A DNA stretch of 64,000 nucleotides from Natranaeroarchaeum sulfidigenes (GCF_017094485.1 NZ_CP064786.1:186001-250000), one strand, 5' to 3'; positions 1 through 9,122 are shown, counted from the stretch's first letter. Made by a program: numbers and translations. Notes: generated by a model from the letters alone, not told the origin.

Positions 1-822
1 ACCGAGGCGTACGCGAGCTTCGAGGCAACCGAGGATGAACGCGAGCTGATCGCGGAGGCATACGCAGCGCTTGACGGCGAGGCGGCCCGCACGGATGCCG
101 ACCGCGATACCGTTCGGTGCGAGGACATCGCCGACTGGCTCCGCGAGCACGAACCAGCGCCCGAGGACGAGCGCCAGTCAGCCATGGAGAAACTCGACGC
201 CGCGGGCAAGGAGCCGGTTCGCCCCCGCGTCAGGCTCCTCGATCGGAACGCCACCGAGGAGGCCTTCGAGGCGCTGATCGACGCAGTCGAGGGTGAAAAA
301 CGCGTCTACGAGAATCACGTCGACACGTTCGAGCTCACCCGTGCGGACGCCGACGAGCTCGCCCGGCAGGTCGAACTCGACCACGGCGGTTACGGCTTCC
401 TGCCCCCGTCGTCGATCTACCACCGCTTTATGACCGGTCTCACCGGCGGCAAGATGTCATCCTCGATCCCAGCGAGCCACATCTCGCTGCTGGACGATCC
501 CGAGGAGGGGTACGACAAGGTCAAATCCGCGACCACGGGCGGCCGCGAAACAGCCGAAAAACAGCGCGAACTCGGCGGGAAAGCCGACGAGTGCCCGGTC
601 TACGAGCTGTACGCCTACTTGCTCGCGGACGATGACGACGAGTTCGCAACGGAGGTCTACGAGGAATGTGTCGGGGGCGAACGGCTCTGTGGCGGGTGCA
701 AGGAACAGGCCGCCGAGCTGATGGCCGAGTTCCTCGAAGAGCATCAGGAGAAACGCGACGAGTGGGCCGAGAAACTTGACGAGCTGGATATCGAACTCGA
801 CAGCGATCGAGCGCGTCGGTAA
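1..822 (+). CDS. trpS: Tryptophan--tRNA ligase, C-terminal part (5' end outside window)
   Basis: Charges tRNA-Trp in the cytoplasm. The frame is open from base 1, so the N-terminal Rossmann part lies upstream. The class I signature is visible as TGGKMSSSIPASH (KMSKS-type loop), followed by the anticodon-binding helical region with a short Cys cluster (ECVGGERLCGGCKEQ). The C-terminus is strongly acidic. The family is about 500 residues in haloarchaea, so roughly half is present. Tyrosyl-tRNA synthetase is the main alternative, but the text after KMSSS (SLLDDPEEGYDKVKSATTGG) looks like archaeal TrpRS. It ends in TAA, and the next gene begins about 70 bases downstream on the same strand. Confidence 0.85.
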   Translation, partial: TEAYASFEATEDERELIAEAYAALDGEAARTDADRDTVRCEDIADWLREHEPAPEDERQSAMEKLDAAGKEPVRPRVRLLDRNATEEAFEALIDAVEGEKRVYENHVDTFELTRADADELARQVELDHGGYGFLPPSSIYHRFMTGLTGGKMSSSIPASHISLLDDPEEGYDKVKSATTGGRETAEKQRELGGKADECPVYELYAYLLADDDDEFATEVYEECVGGERLCGGCKEQAAELMAEFLEEHQEKRDEWAEKLDELDIELDSDRARR

Positions 823-894
823 CCCCACCAGTCGACGAATCCTTTTCGCTAGCCCGCCGTGAAATTTTTCACCCCGCTTGCAGTACCCGTAGCT

Positions 895-1869
895 ATGTCT
901 ACGCGTCTCGATCCTCTCAGACAGCCCGAGTACATCGGTGAGAACCGGTGTACACCCTGTACCGTGGTCAACGTCTGTATTGCGGCCCTGCTGGCGGTGG
1001 CGGTCGGCGTGGCGTTCCCACTGGCTGGCGTCGTCGTCTTCGTCTTCTCGCTGGCGGCGATCTACCTCCGCGGGTATCTCGTTCCCGGAACGCCTACGCT
1101 GACGAAACGGTATCTTCCTGACCGGGTGCTTGCGCTGTTCGACAAGGAGCCCGCGTCGACCGACGAGTTCGTCCCGGCAGCCGACGCTGCGACCGGTCAC
1201 GGAGAGGCCGATAGCGAGAGCCCGTCAGTCGAGGCCGGGCACGGGGCGACGCCGGGTACTCCCGATGCGACGGCGACCGGAGCGGATCCCGAGACGGCGT
1301 CGTCGACTGACCCCGCCGATGACGCCGACGCGCCCGAGCCCGATATCGTCCCCGAGCAACTCCTCGGCGACCTCGACGTCGTCGAGCCCTGTGAGTCGGT
1401 CGACGACCTCTGTCTCACCGAGGCCTTCGAGCGGTCGTGGCTCGACGCCACCGAGCGCCACCGCGACGACGTGCTCGATCCTGACCTCCTCGCGCCGCTT
1501 TTTGACGCCGACGCCGAGCGGATCGAGGTTACCGACAACGAGGAGTCCGTCGTCGTCGAGGCAACCGGTGTCGGCCGCCAGCGCTGGCTCTCGACTGGCG
1601 CGTTGCTCGCCGACGCGACGGCGAACGAGCGGCTATTGGCCGAACACGACCGCTGGGCCGCGCTTGCGCCACACCAGCGACTCCCCATTTTGAAGGCGCT
1701 CAGATCCTTCCTGCCGACCTGCCCGCTCTGTGAGGGGTCGATCGAGATGGGCGAGGAGACGGTCGAGTCGTGCTGTCGGTCCTGGGAGGTCGTAGCAGTT
1801 GCCTGTAACGATTGCGAGCAGCGGTATCTGGAAGTCGACGCGAAAACGATCGAGGGGGCAGTGGAGTAG
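895..1869 (+). CDS. Haloarchaeal membrane protein with C-terminal zinc-ribbon-like Cys cluster
   Basis: I do not recognise a named family. The chosen ATG (MSTRLDPL) gives 324 residues; an in-frame upstream ATG at 859 would add 12 residues starting MKFFTP. Near the N-terminus is CTPC, then a long hydrophobic stretch (about residues 22-62) that could form two membrane helices. A low-complexity acidic linker (about 80-150, rich in D, E, A, T, P) follows, then a soluble domain. The C-terminus has CPLC, a CC pair and CNDC, which suggests a bound zinc. It probably anchors an acidic cytoplasmic domain to the membrane. Its 3' end lies 53 bases from that of the convergent mrp gene. No function is claimed. 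Confidence 0.7.
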   Translation: MSTRLDPLRQPEYIGENRCTPCTVVNVCIAALLAVAVGVAFPLAGVVVFVFSLAAIYLRGYLVPGTPTLTKRYLPDRVLALFDKEPASTDEFVPAADAATGHGEADSESPSVEAGHGATPGTPDATATGADPETASSTDPADDADAPEPDIVPEQLLGDLDVVEPCESVDDLCLTEAFERSWLDATERHRDDVLDPDLLAPLFDADAERIEVTDNEESVVVEATGVGRQRWLSTGALLADATANERLLAEHDRWAALAPHQRLPILKALRSFLPTCPLCEGSIEMGEETVESCCRSWEVVAVACNDCEQRYLEVDAKTIEGAVE

Positions 1870-1922
1870 CAATCTCGGACTGTGCCGCGGGTCGCTCAAC
1901 CAGGGAACGTGACTCAGGACGA

Positions 1923-3008
1923 TTACGCTCCGTCGTCGAGCCAGTCGGCGTCGTCCGGCTCGGCACGGTGATCGCCGACTGTTGCCCGGTTGACTTCGCC
2001 GACTCGATCGGCAACCGTCTCGACGAGTTCGGTCAGCGGTTTGGCGACGGCGCTTTCCGTGTCAGTGACCGCCGGCCGTCCAGTGCCTTCGGCACCGAGA
2101 TCCGGGTGGACGGGTAGCCGCCCCAGCAGGTCGACACCGTAGTCCTCGACGATCCCGTCCGCGCCATCGCGACCGAACACCTCGTGGGTATCATCACAGT
2201 TCGGACACTGGAACGCGCTCATGTTTTCGACGACACCGAGCACCTCGGTATCATGCTGTGCGAACAGCTCTAACCCCTTGCGGGCATCGTCGACGGCCAT
2301 CTGCTGTGGCGTCGTGACGATCACTGCGCCGGTAACAGGGACGCTCTGAAGCAGGTTTAGCGAGGCGTCGCCAGTCCCCGGCGGCAGATCGACGATCAGA
2401 TAATCCAGACGCCCCCACTCCACGTCCTCGACAAACTGCATGAGGACGTTGTTCACCATCGGGCCACGGAGCACTGCTGGGTCGTCCTCGTTTTCCGTGA
2501 GAAAGCGCATACTGATGACGCTGATCCCGTCCGAACTCGGCGGAATGAGACGCTGGTCGTCCGTCAGTGACGGCTCGTCCTCGACGTTGAGGATCCGCGG
2601 CACGTTGGGACCGTGAATATCCGCGTCCAGGATTCCGACACGGGCGCCGAGGTCATTCAACCCTGCAGCGAGATTCGTCGCGACGGTGGTCTTTCCGACC
2701 CCGCCTTTGCCACTTGCGACCGCAATCACGTTCTTGATGTCCGGATACACTTCAGTATCGAAGCCGACCGACTCGTCGACGTCGGCCTGGAGCTGGGGTT
2801 CCAGACCCAGTTCCGCGATTGCATCGCGGATCCGCTCGCCAAGCTCCATTTCGCCCGGCGCGTACGGCGTGTTCAGCGCCAGCGAGACGTACGCCGTTCC
2901 GTCGTCGACTGTCACTTCGTTTATCAGCCCCAGGGACACGATATCGTCGTCTAGCTGTGGGTCGGTTACTGTGCCGAGCCGGTCGAGAAGTTCACGTTCT
3001 GATGTCAT
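1923..3008 (-). CDS. mrp: Mrp/ApbC-family P-loop ATPase, iron-sulfur cluster carrier
   Basis: Soluble ATPase that transfers Fe-S clusters to apoproteins. Of 361 residues, 1-80 form a DUF59/MIP18-type domain (TDPQLDDDIVSLGLI). A deviant Walker A follows at about 99-108 (SGKGGVGKTT), then the Walker B region YLIVDLPPGTGD and the Mrp signature Cys pair CPNC in SAFQCPNCDDTHEVFG. All key residues are intact and the length is normal for the domain-fused archaeal form. ATG start with no good alternative. Transcribed away from pheS, sharing an intergenic region of about 350 bases that also carries a hairpin with a T-tract. The Fe-S genes sufU-like and sufS lie 18 kb away, so there is no operon link. 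Confidence 0.93.
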   Translation of the reverse strand: MTSERELLDRLGTVTDPQLDDDIVSLGLINEVTVDDGTAYVSLALNTPYAPGEMELGERIRDAIAELGLEPQLQADVDESVGFDTEVYPDIKNVIAVASGKGGVGKTTVATNLAAGLNDLGARVGILDADIHGPNVPRILNVEDEPSLTDDQRLIPPSSDGISVISMRFLTENEDDPAVLRGPMVNNVLMQFVEDVEWGRLDYLIVDLPPGTGDASLNLLQSVPVTGAVIVTTPQQMAVDDARKGLELFAQHDTEVLGVVENMSAFQCPNCDDTHEVFGRDGADGIVEDYGVDLLGRLPVHPDLGAEGTGRPAVTDTESAVAKPLTELVETVADRVGEVNRATVGDHRAEPDDADWLDDGA

Positions 3009-3137
3009 GGATGGTCAGTGCGATCCGCGTCTTTCGTTCCTAGTTAGGTCAGTAGCGGTATATGATACCAGTCGGTTTTCATCTGCTGGGAACAATCGAC
3101 AGGGAAGCTATGTAGCGGACTCGCAAAGCTTTTTATT

Positions 3138-3236
3138 TCACCGTTGTAGTATATGCGGGTATGGCATCCGAACCCATGTGCCGTGCCAGCGTCGCCACGC
3201 AGCCATCGATCGACAGCACTGGGTTCGGCTTTTTTT
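3138..3236 (+). ncRNA. Candidate small RNA or attenuator: 9-bp hairpin followed by seven T, upstream of pheS
   Basis: CCGAACCCA at 3168-3176 pairs perfectly with TGGGTTCGG at 3220-3228. The stem continues inward as GTGC/GCAC after a bulge, and T7 follows directly at 3230-3236. A TATA-like sequence (CTTTTTATT) lies at about 3129-3137. The mrp gene starts on the other strand at 3008, so this hairpin is not its terminator, and pheS starts 120 bases downstream. It is therefore either a small transcript of roughly 75-100 nt or a leader terminator for pheST. No tRNA, box C/D or H/ACA layout is evident. Start position is a guess. Confidence 0.35.
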
Positions 3237-3297
3237 CCACGGCGTGATCGATCGGTGGATTCGCGTCGACGGCTTCGCGCCCGACGCGCCGACGAAA

Positions 3298-3312
3298 CCG
3301 ACCGATAAATCG
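3298..3312 (+). promoter_or_regulatory. TATA-like promoter of pheST
   Basis: CGACCGATAAATCGC places a TATA-like ATAAATC about 50 bases before the pheS ATG, giving a short leader of roughly 25-30 bases. It lies downstream of the hairpin/T7 element, so transcripts starting here would bypass it. Inferred by eye. Confidence 0.4.
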
Positions 3313-3355
3313 CAACCGGTAACTGACGACCACGCAGTCTAAGACATATGAACCC

Positions 3356-4867
3356 ATGAAACTCCCAGCATCACAGGTTGCGGTCATAGAGGCCGCGAGC
3401 GCGGACGAGGCACAGACGATCGATCAACTAGCGTCAGCCACCGGCGAGAAGCCCGAAACCGTCACCGGGGCGGCGTTCGACCTCGAAGCCGACGGACTCG
3501 TCTCGATCGAGGAAGAAGTCAAGGAGAGCGTCGAGCTCACCGAGGAGGGCCAGGCGTATCTCGACGACGGTCTGCCGGAGGTCCGGCTGTACGAGGCGGC
3601 GCTCGAACTCGGCGCCGCCGACGAGCCGGTCTCGATGGGACAGGCCATCGGCGCATCCGGTCTCGACGGGGCGGCCGTCGACATCGCGCTCTCGAACTAC
3701 GCCCGGAAGGGGTACGGCGTCATCGACAGCGGCGAGATCACGGCTGATCCTGCTGCGGACCCTGCCGCGGACGCCGAAGCCGCTGCACTCGCCGCCATCG
3801 AGACCCAGCAGACGGACGCGATCGACGCCGAGACGCTCGACCAGCTCGATCACCGGGGCCTGGTCGACCGCTCCGAACGAACCGTTCGCTCCGTCCGACT
3901 CACTGACGATGGCGTCACCGCGCTGATGGAGGGCGTCGAAGCGGCCGAAACCGTTGACCGACTCACGCCCGAGCTGCTCACCAGTGGCGAGTGGGCCGAG
4001 GTCGAGTTTACCGAGTACAACGTCGAGGCCGACGCCCCCGAGTACGGCGGCGGAAAAGAGCATATCCTCCGGCAGACGGCGAATCGCGTCAAGGATGTCC
4101 TCGTCGGGATGGGCTTTCAGGAGATGGGGGGCCCACACGTCGACGCGGACTTCTGGATCAACGACTGTCTGTTCATGCCCCAGGACCATCCCGCACGGAC
4201 CCACTGGGACCGCTTTGCCATGGACAACCCACGGGAGATCGACGAGCTCCCCGCCGACCTCGTCGAGCGCGTCGAGCGTGCCCACCGCGAGGGCGTCGGC
4301 GAGCACGGCGACGGCTACCACTCCCCGTGGGACGAGGACTTCGCGCGTGCGCTCGCGCTACGTGGACACACAACCAGTCTCTCAACTCGCTATCTCTCCG
4401 GCGAGCAGGTCGGCGAGCTCGAACCGCCACAGCGATTTTTCAGCGTCGAGAAGGTCTACCGGAACGACACGCTCGATCCGACCCACCTCCTGGAGTTCTT
4501 CCAGATCGAGGGCTGGGTGATGGCCGAGGACCTCTCCGTGCGTGACCTGATGGGTACCTTCGAGGAGTTTTACGCCCAGTTCGGCATCACTGATATCGAG
4601 TTCAAACCGCACTACAACCCCTACACGGAGCCGAGCTTCGAACTGTTCGGGACTCATCCCGAGACGGGCGAACTGATCGAGATCGGGAACAGCGGCATCT
4701 TCCGCGAGGAGATGCTCGAACCGCTGGGCGTCGAGTGTGACGTGATGGCGTGGGGCCTCGCACTCGAACGCCTGCTCATGCTGATCTACGGCTTCGAGGA
4801 CATCCGCGACGTCCACGGCACGCTGTGTGATCTCGAACTGCTGCGGGAGACGGAGGTGATGTACTGA
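3356..4867 (+). CDS. pheS: Phenylalanine--tRNA ligase, alpha subunit
   Basis: Catalytic subunit of the (alpha-beta)2 enzyme that charges tRNA-Phe. It has 503 residues. The first 200 or so contain repeated winged-helix tRNA-binding units of the archaeal/eukaryotic type. The class II catalytic core follows with motif 1 (KEHILRQTANRVKDVL ... GFQEMGGP), motif 2 (FFSVEKVYRNDTLDPTHLLEFFQ) and motif 3 (GLALERLLMLIYG). Start: the ATG at 3356; an ATG at 3347 runs into a stop after three codons. The stop overlaps the pheT start (TGATG), so the two are translationally coupled. Confidence 0.97.
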   Translation: MKLPASQVAVIEAASADEAQTIDQLASATGEKPETVTGAAFDLEADGLVSIEEEVKESVELTEEGQAYLDDGLPEVRLYEAALELGAADEPVSMGQAIGASGLDGAAVDIALSNYARKGYGVIDSGEITADPAADPAADAEAAALAAIETQQTDAIDAETLDQLDHRGLVDRSERTVRSVRLTDDGVTALMEGVEAAETVDRLTPELLTSGEWAEVEFTEYNVEADAPEYGGGKEHILRQTANRVKDVLVGMGFQEMGGPHVDADFWINDCLFMPQDHPARTHWDRFAMDNPREIDELPADLVERVERAHREGVGEHGDGYHSPWDEDFARALALRGHTTSLSTRYLSGEQVGELEPPQRFFSVEKVYRNDTLDPTHLLEFFQIEGWVMAEDLSVRDLMGTFEEFYAQFGITDIEFKPHYNPYTEPSFELFGTHPETGELIEIGNSGIFREEMLEPLGVECDVMAWGLALERLLMLIYGFEDIRDVHGTLCDLELLRETEVMY

Positions 4868-6594
4868 TGCCAACAGTCGATGTCGACCCCGACGAACTGC
4901 GCGACCTGACCGACCACGAGGAGAAATCCGACGAACAGCTCAAAGACGACCTGTTCTCGCTGGGTCTCGAATACGAGGGATCGACCGAGGACGGCGAGTT
5001 CGAACTGGAGTTCGCTCCCGACCGGCTGGATCGGCTTTCAGTCGAGGGGATCGCCCGGTCGCTGCGCTATCAGTACGGCGACGACCGCGGCGTCCACGTC
5101 CCGAACACGAACGACGCGGACTGGGTGATCGAGGTTGAGGACGCCCCCGAGGAGCGTCCGTACGTGACCGGTGCCGTAATCCGAGGCGTCAACCTGAGCG
5201 AAGACGCGCTGGACTCGCTGATCCAGCTACAGGAGAAGCTCCACGCGACCATGGGTCGAAAGCGTGCAAAAGGTGCGATCGGTATCCACGATCTCACGAT
5301 GCTGAAGGGCACGTCGCTCGACCCCACTGCGGGCGAGGAGCGAACGACCAACAGCATTCGTTACACGAGCGTCGCTCCCGACGGTGACCGGTTCGTCCCA
5401 CTCGATTCCGATCGGGAGCTTATCCCCGGACAGGTTCTCGAAGAGCATCCGACCGGCGAGACGTACGCGGATCTCGTCAGCGAGTACGACCGGTATCCCG
5501 CGATCTACGACGATATCGGCCTGTTCTCGTTCCCGCCGGTGATCAACGGCCGCCGGACCGAGGTGTCGACGGATTCCCGTGATCTGTTCGTCGAGTTGAC
5601 TGGCACTGATCAGTGGACGATCGACCGGATGTGTGCGATCATCTGTTACGCACTCGACGCCCGTGGTGCGACTATCGAGGATGTCGTCGTGGAGTACTCC
5701 GACCGCGAACTCCACAGGCCGGACTTCGAGGTGTCCGAGAAAGTAGTCTCGCACGCCCGGATCGAGACGCTGCTTGGCGTCGACTTCGATCCCGAGGAGG
5801 TAATCGACCTCTTCGAGCGGTCCGGTCTCGACGCCGAGGTCGTGGAAGACGACGACGGGGACCTCGTCTACGAAGTGACGATCCCGCCGTACCGTGTCGA
5901 CGTGCTTCACCCGCTGGATCTCGTCGACGACATCGGGCGGGCGTACGGGTTTAACGATCTCGAACCGCGCTACCCGGACGTGAGCACGGTCGGCGGTCGA
6001 CACGAGCGCTCCCGGCTCGAAGACGCCGTCCGGACCCAGCTCGTCGGCCTCGGCTTCGAGGACATGCTCAACTTCTACATGATCAACGAGGCCGAGAACT
6101 TCGATCGGATGGGGATCTCCCCGGAGGACGACGCCCTCGGTGCGGCGACGCCGACCACGATCAAGAACCCCTACAGCGAGGACTACACGATGCTCCGGAC
6201 GTGGGTTCTGCCCTCCCTGCTGATGGTGCTCGAAGGGAACACCCACCGGAGCTACCCGCAGGATCTCGCCGAGATCGGTCTCGCCGCGCAGGTCGATGAG
6301 TCGGAGAACACGAACGTCGCGGAACACCGGGCTGTTGCTGGTGTTCTTGCCCGACACGACGCGACCTACGAGGACGCGAAGGGACGGCTCCAGACGCTGG
6401 CCCGGAACTTCGACGTCGAACTGGAGACGCCGCCGACGACGCATCCAAGCTTCATCGACGGACGGACTGCGGACATCGTGATCGATGGGACGGCTGTGGG
6501 TGTCGTCGGTGAGATACATCCCGAGGTGCTGGTCGAACACGAACTCGAACTGCCCGTCTCGGCGTTCGAGCTACGGCTCGACGCGCTGCAGTAG
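4867..6594 (+). CDS. pheT: Phenylalanine--tRNA ligase, beta subunit
   Basis: Structural and editing subunit partner of PheS. At 575 residues it has the shorter archaeal size (bacterial PheT is about 800) and lacks the N-terminal EMAP-like domain. B3/B4 editing region about 80-260 (IDRMCAIICYALDARG), B5 domain about 270-350 with IPPYRVDVLHPLDLVDDIGRAYG, then the catalytic-like domain with GFEDMLNFYMINE and NPYSEDYTMLRTWVLPSLL. Its ATG shares one base with the pheS stop. It ends in TAG 120 bases from the convergent pyrD gene; that gap shows no gene. Confidence 0.97.
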   Translation: MPTVDVDPDELRDLTDHEEKSDEQLKDDLFSLGLEYEGSTEDGEFELEFAPDRLDRLSVEGIARSLRYQYGDDRGVHVPNTNDADWVIEVEDAPEERPYVTGAVIRGVNLSEDALDSLIQLQEKLHATMGRKRAKGAIGIHDLTMLKGTSLDPTAGEERTTNSIRYTSVAPDGDRFVPLDSDRELIPGQVLEEHPTGETYADLVSEYDRYPAIYDDIGLFSFPPVINGRRTEVSTDSRDLFVELTGTDQWTIDRMCAIICYALDARGATIEDVVVEYSDRELHRPDFEVSEKVVSHARIETLLGVDFDPEEVIDLFERSGLDAEVVEDDDGDLVYEVTIPPYRVDVLHPLDLVDDIGRAYGFNDLEPRYPDVSTVGGRHERSRLEDAVRTQLVGLGFEDMLNFYMINEAENFDRMGISPEDDALGAATPTTIKNPYSEDYTMLRTWVLPSLLMVLEGNTHRSYPQDLAEIGLAAQVDESENTNVAEHRAVAGVLARHDATYEDAKGRLQTLARNFDVELETPPTTHPSFIDGRTADIVIDGTAVGVVGEIHPEVLVEHELELPVSAFELRLDALQ

Positions 6595-6716
6595 CGAACA
6601 GGCACCACCCTTTCTTCCGTAGCGAGTCGTGGCGCGCTCTACGTCCCACGCTACGGCGTCGGTCAGTACACACACGGCTCTGGTCCCGGATTCGTACAAA
6701 AACGTGTGTCCCTAGC

Positions 6717-7772
6717 TCACAGATCCGCGCCGACAGCCTCATCGATCGAGTCGAACCCGTCCCGGTCTAGCAGCTCTAGCAGGCCCTCGTTTATATCGCG
6801 TGCCAGACTGGGCCCCTCGAAAACAAGTCCGGTATACAGCTGGACGATGCTCGCGCCAGCCCGGATCTTCTCATAGGCACCTTCGGCGTCAGAGATGCCA
6901 CCGACACCGATTACTGGGACATCGGTTCGCTCGGCGACGAAGCGTACTGTCTCTGTCCCCCGATCTTCGATTGGTTTCCCCGAGAGCCCACCCTCTTCGG
7001 CGGCGTTTGGGTTCCGTAGCGAGTCGTCACGCTCGGTTGTCGTATTGATCGCGATAACGCCGTCAAGGTCGAGATCGTCAACGACGGTGAGTGCCTCCTC
7101 GATCGACGCTTCCGGAAGGTCCGGTGAGAGCTTTACCAGCAGTGGATCCGCACCCAGTTCCTTGAGTCGGCCGAGGATCCGCTCCAGGTGCTCGCGGTTC
7201 TGTAACTCTCTGAGTCCTGGCGTGTTCGGGCTGGAAACGTTTACGACAAAGTAGTCGCCGTGCTCGGCTACGCGCTCGTACGTGTAGGCGTAATCGTCCG
7301 CGGCCTCCTCCAGTGGCGTCGACTTTGACTTCCCGATGTTCACACCGATAGGAACGTCCGGGAGATCAAGGCGTTGCATCCGTGCACCAACCTCATCTGC
7401 CCCGTCGTTGTTGAACCCCATTCGGTTGATCAGTGCCCTATCTTCGGGTAGCCGGAACATCCGCGGACGTGGATTTCCGGGCTGTTTTTCGGCAGTAACG
7501 CCGCCGATTTCGACGTGGCCGAATCCGAGTGCACTGAGCATCGACGGTGCCTCCGCGTTCTTGTCGAACCCCGCAGCGACGCCGACCGGTGTGGGAAATT
7601 CGAGATCCCACAGGTCGACGCCAAGTCGAGCGTCGTCGACCGCGTATCGGCGTTCTGTCCACTGCTCGATCGACGTACCCTGTGCGATCGTTAGCCCCGT
7701 GTGAACGATATTGTGGGCTGTCTCTGCTGGGAGTCTAAAAAAGAGCGGCTTCGTAATACTGTATATGCCCAT
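6717..7772 (-). CDS. pyrD: Dihydroorotate dehydrogenase (quinone), class 2
   Basis: Oxidises dihydroorotate to orotate in pyrimidine synthesis, passing electrons to membrane quinone. It has 351 residues. The N-terminal MGIYSITKPLFFRLPAETAHNIVH is the short amphipathic membrane-docking helix pair of class 2 enzymes. FMN barrel: GVAAGFDKNA, the catalytic Ser in FVVNVSSPNTPGLR, LLVKLSPDLP, INTTTERD, and the phosphate-binding GVGGISDAEGAYEKIRAGAS near the end. The length matches the class. No other pyrimidine genes are adjacent. ATG start; the tail converges on pheT. Confidence 0.95.
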   Translation of the reverse strand: MGIYSITKPLFFRLPAETAHNIVHTGLTIAQGTSIEQWTERRYAVDDARLGVDLWDLEFPTPVGVAAGFDKNAEAPSMLSALGFGHVEIGGVTAEKQPGNPRPRMFRLPEDRALINRMGFNNDGADEVGARMQRLDLPDVPIGVNIGKSKSTPLEEAADDYAYTYERVAEHGDYFVVNVSSPNTPGLRELQNREHLERILGRLKELGADPLLVKLSPDLPEASIEEALTVVDDLDLDGVIAINTTTERDDSLRNPNAAEEGGLSGKPIEDRGTETVRFVAERTDVPVIGVGGISDAEGAYEKIRAGASIVQLYTGLVFEGPSLARDINEGLLELLDRDGFDSIDEAVGADL

Positions 7773-7837
7773 CGTATGTTGTCGTCGAGCGTTCGATCAT
7801 AAATCTCCCGAAGGGTCTATACTATCGGTACGGCGAT

Positions 7838-8035
7838 TCAGAAGTCGTGTTCTACTTCGTCTTGGTCGGCTTTTTGAATGATGATCTTGTCCTCCCGTAC
7901 GCGAACAAACACTTCGTCGCCGATATCCATGCCGGCGACCGCCAGTTCGTCTTCGTGCAGGTTGATATGGACGTTGTGGTACTCGCCATCTTCACCTTTC
8001 GCACCGCTGGGACTGAGCTTCTTTTTCCGTACCAT
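7838..8035 (-). CDS. Small AbrB/SpoVT-like DNA-binding protein
   Basis: 65 residues. The pattern NVHINLHEDELAVAGMDIGDEVFVRVREDKIIIQKAD is the swapped-hairpin fold of AbrB-type proteins (strand, short helix with GDEV turn, two strands), which usually bind DNA as dimers. The N-terminus MVRKKKLSPSG is basic and the tail acidic. It is a widespread type of haloarchaeal mini-protein, often a regulator or an antitoxin, but no toxin gene lies beside it: pyrD is co-directional 65 bases downstream and MC1 is divergent. The role is inferred from fold only. Confidence 0.75.
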   Translation of the reverse strand: MVRKKKLSPSGAKGEDGEYHNVHINLHEDELAVAGMDIGDEVFVRVREDKIIIQKADQDEVEHDF

Positions 8036-8282
8036 CAGGGAATTCTATGACGAGATTCGATACACGATATACTTAAGTGTTTTCTACGACCGCAGGAACG
8101 CATCCGTGCGCACGTATCCTTTGTGCCCTACATATTGGTCCAATCTTGCCTGCGTCGCCCGTTTTCACGACAGAATACGTGATTGAAAAGGTTAGTATTA
8201 TATATGATGATATGAACGGTCTTTCCGTCGGGGATATATTTATATTGAACCATGCGTTCGATTCGCATGGAGGCGACAAATC

Positions 8283-8591
8283 ATGGTACGAGAAGACGGT
8301 AAACGAAACTTTGCACTGCGCGAGGAAGAAGGCGAAGAGCCGAGCGTGTTTTCCGGAAACACTCCCCGACAGGCTGCCCTGAAGGCAGCGCGACGGCTCG
8401 ATCCGGCCCCTTCTGAGGAGGATGCGGATACGACCGAGCTCCGGCTCAGAGAGAAGGGGACCGACAAGGTCCATATCTATGAGGGCTGGGCGTGGAACGA
8501 GGAGGCCCCCGATGACAAACCAGACTGGATGCCCGAAGAGATCACTGAGGCGAACGTCTCGAAAGAAGGAATTGATCACATCGACGAGTAG
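8283..8591 (+). CDS. Non-histone chromosomal protein MC1
   Basis: Monomeric DNA-bending nucleoid protein known from Methanosarcina and haloarchaea. 102 residues match the family in order: NFALREEEGEEPSVFSGNTPRQAALKAARR, a Thr-Glu-Leu-Arg-Leu-Arg-Glu strand (TELRLREKGTDKVHIYEGW) and PDWMPEEITEANVSKEGIDHI. The Trp, Pro-Arg-Gln-Ala-Ala-Leu-Lys-Ala-Ala and Met-Pro-Glu positions of the family are kept. A TATA-like run (ATATATTTATAT) at about 8235-8246 gives a short leader. It sits alone, directly upstream of the rRNA operon promoters and on the same strand, 860 bases before 16S. Confidence 0.92.
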   Translation: MVREDGKRNFALREEEGEEPSVFSGNTPRQAALKAARRLDPAPSEEDADTTELRLREKGTDKVHIYEGWAWNEEAPDDKPDWMPEEITEANVSKEGIDHIDE

Positions 8592-8853
8592 CCCCTCGGT
8601 GACAGCGTTTTGGCCCGGCTCTCAGTGAAGTAATACGGTTCGTAACGACTTTTTGTTCCTGTCTCGATTGATATTCTGCGCGGCCATCTCTCGGCCCGAC
8701 CACACGCACGATGCGCGGAATGAGCGGCCGACCTCCAGCCGCGTAATATTCTTTCCAGCCTAGGGTCGCCTATGGCGCTGTTTCCACGTTGTGTCGTTGT
8801 TGTAGCTCCGAGTGAGTCACTACGTTCCCATGGTACTCCTTTCCGATGACGGA

Positions 8854-8898
8854 TTCGTTCGACGGTCTTAAGTTTACCACCGACTTCCGACAGAATGC
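8854..8898 (+). promoter_or_regulatory. rRNA promoter P1
   Basis: TTCGTTCGACGGTCTTAAGT gives an upstream TTCGACGG box and a TATA-position CTTAAG at 8867. Twenty-six bases later is GAATGCAACGAC, whose TGC is the likely start site. The same layout with the same 26-base spacing occurs in P3. Confidence 0.7.
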
Positions 8899-9002
8899 AA
8901 CGACGTGGCGCAGTCGAACTCCACTGAAACTCTCGGTGGCCCTCTGACCATACCTCGGTTTGGAGGCAGGTGCGTTCCACGACACACCCAAAATAGGAAA
9001 CC

Positions 9003-9045
9003 GACGCCGTTAAGTGTGGATGTGGGCTACAGACTAACCGCGCAC
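9003..9045 (+). promoter_or_regulatory. rRNA promoter P2
   Basis: GACGCCGTTAAGTGTGG with the TATA-position GTTAAG at 9009. The expected start region (TAACCGCGCACAACG) lies about 26 bases on and resembles the P1/P3 start sequence only loosely. Confidence 0.55.
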
Positions 9046-9061
9046 AACGTGCCCGTCGACT

Positions 9062-9122
9062 TGTTCGACGGTGTCGCGATCCGACGCCCTTAAGTGGTTA
9101 AGGGCACTCGGATTGAATGCGA
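9062..9122 (+). promoter_or_regulatory. rRNA promoter P3
   Basis: TTCGACGGTGTC, then CGACGCCCTTAAGTGG with CTTAAG at 9089, then GAATGCGAACGACAC from 9115, exactly 26 bases on as in P1. This is the clearest match to the known haloarchaeal rRNA promoter pattern. Confidence 0.72.

Noticed and set aside
5227-6540. Long open frame (437 codons) on the minus strand opposite pheT
   Set aside because: It mirrors a strong coding frame in high-GC DNA, is Arg/Val-rich rather than acidic, and has no family motif.
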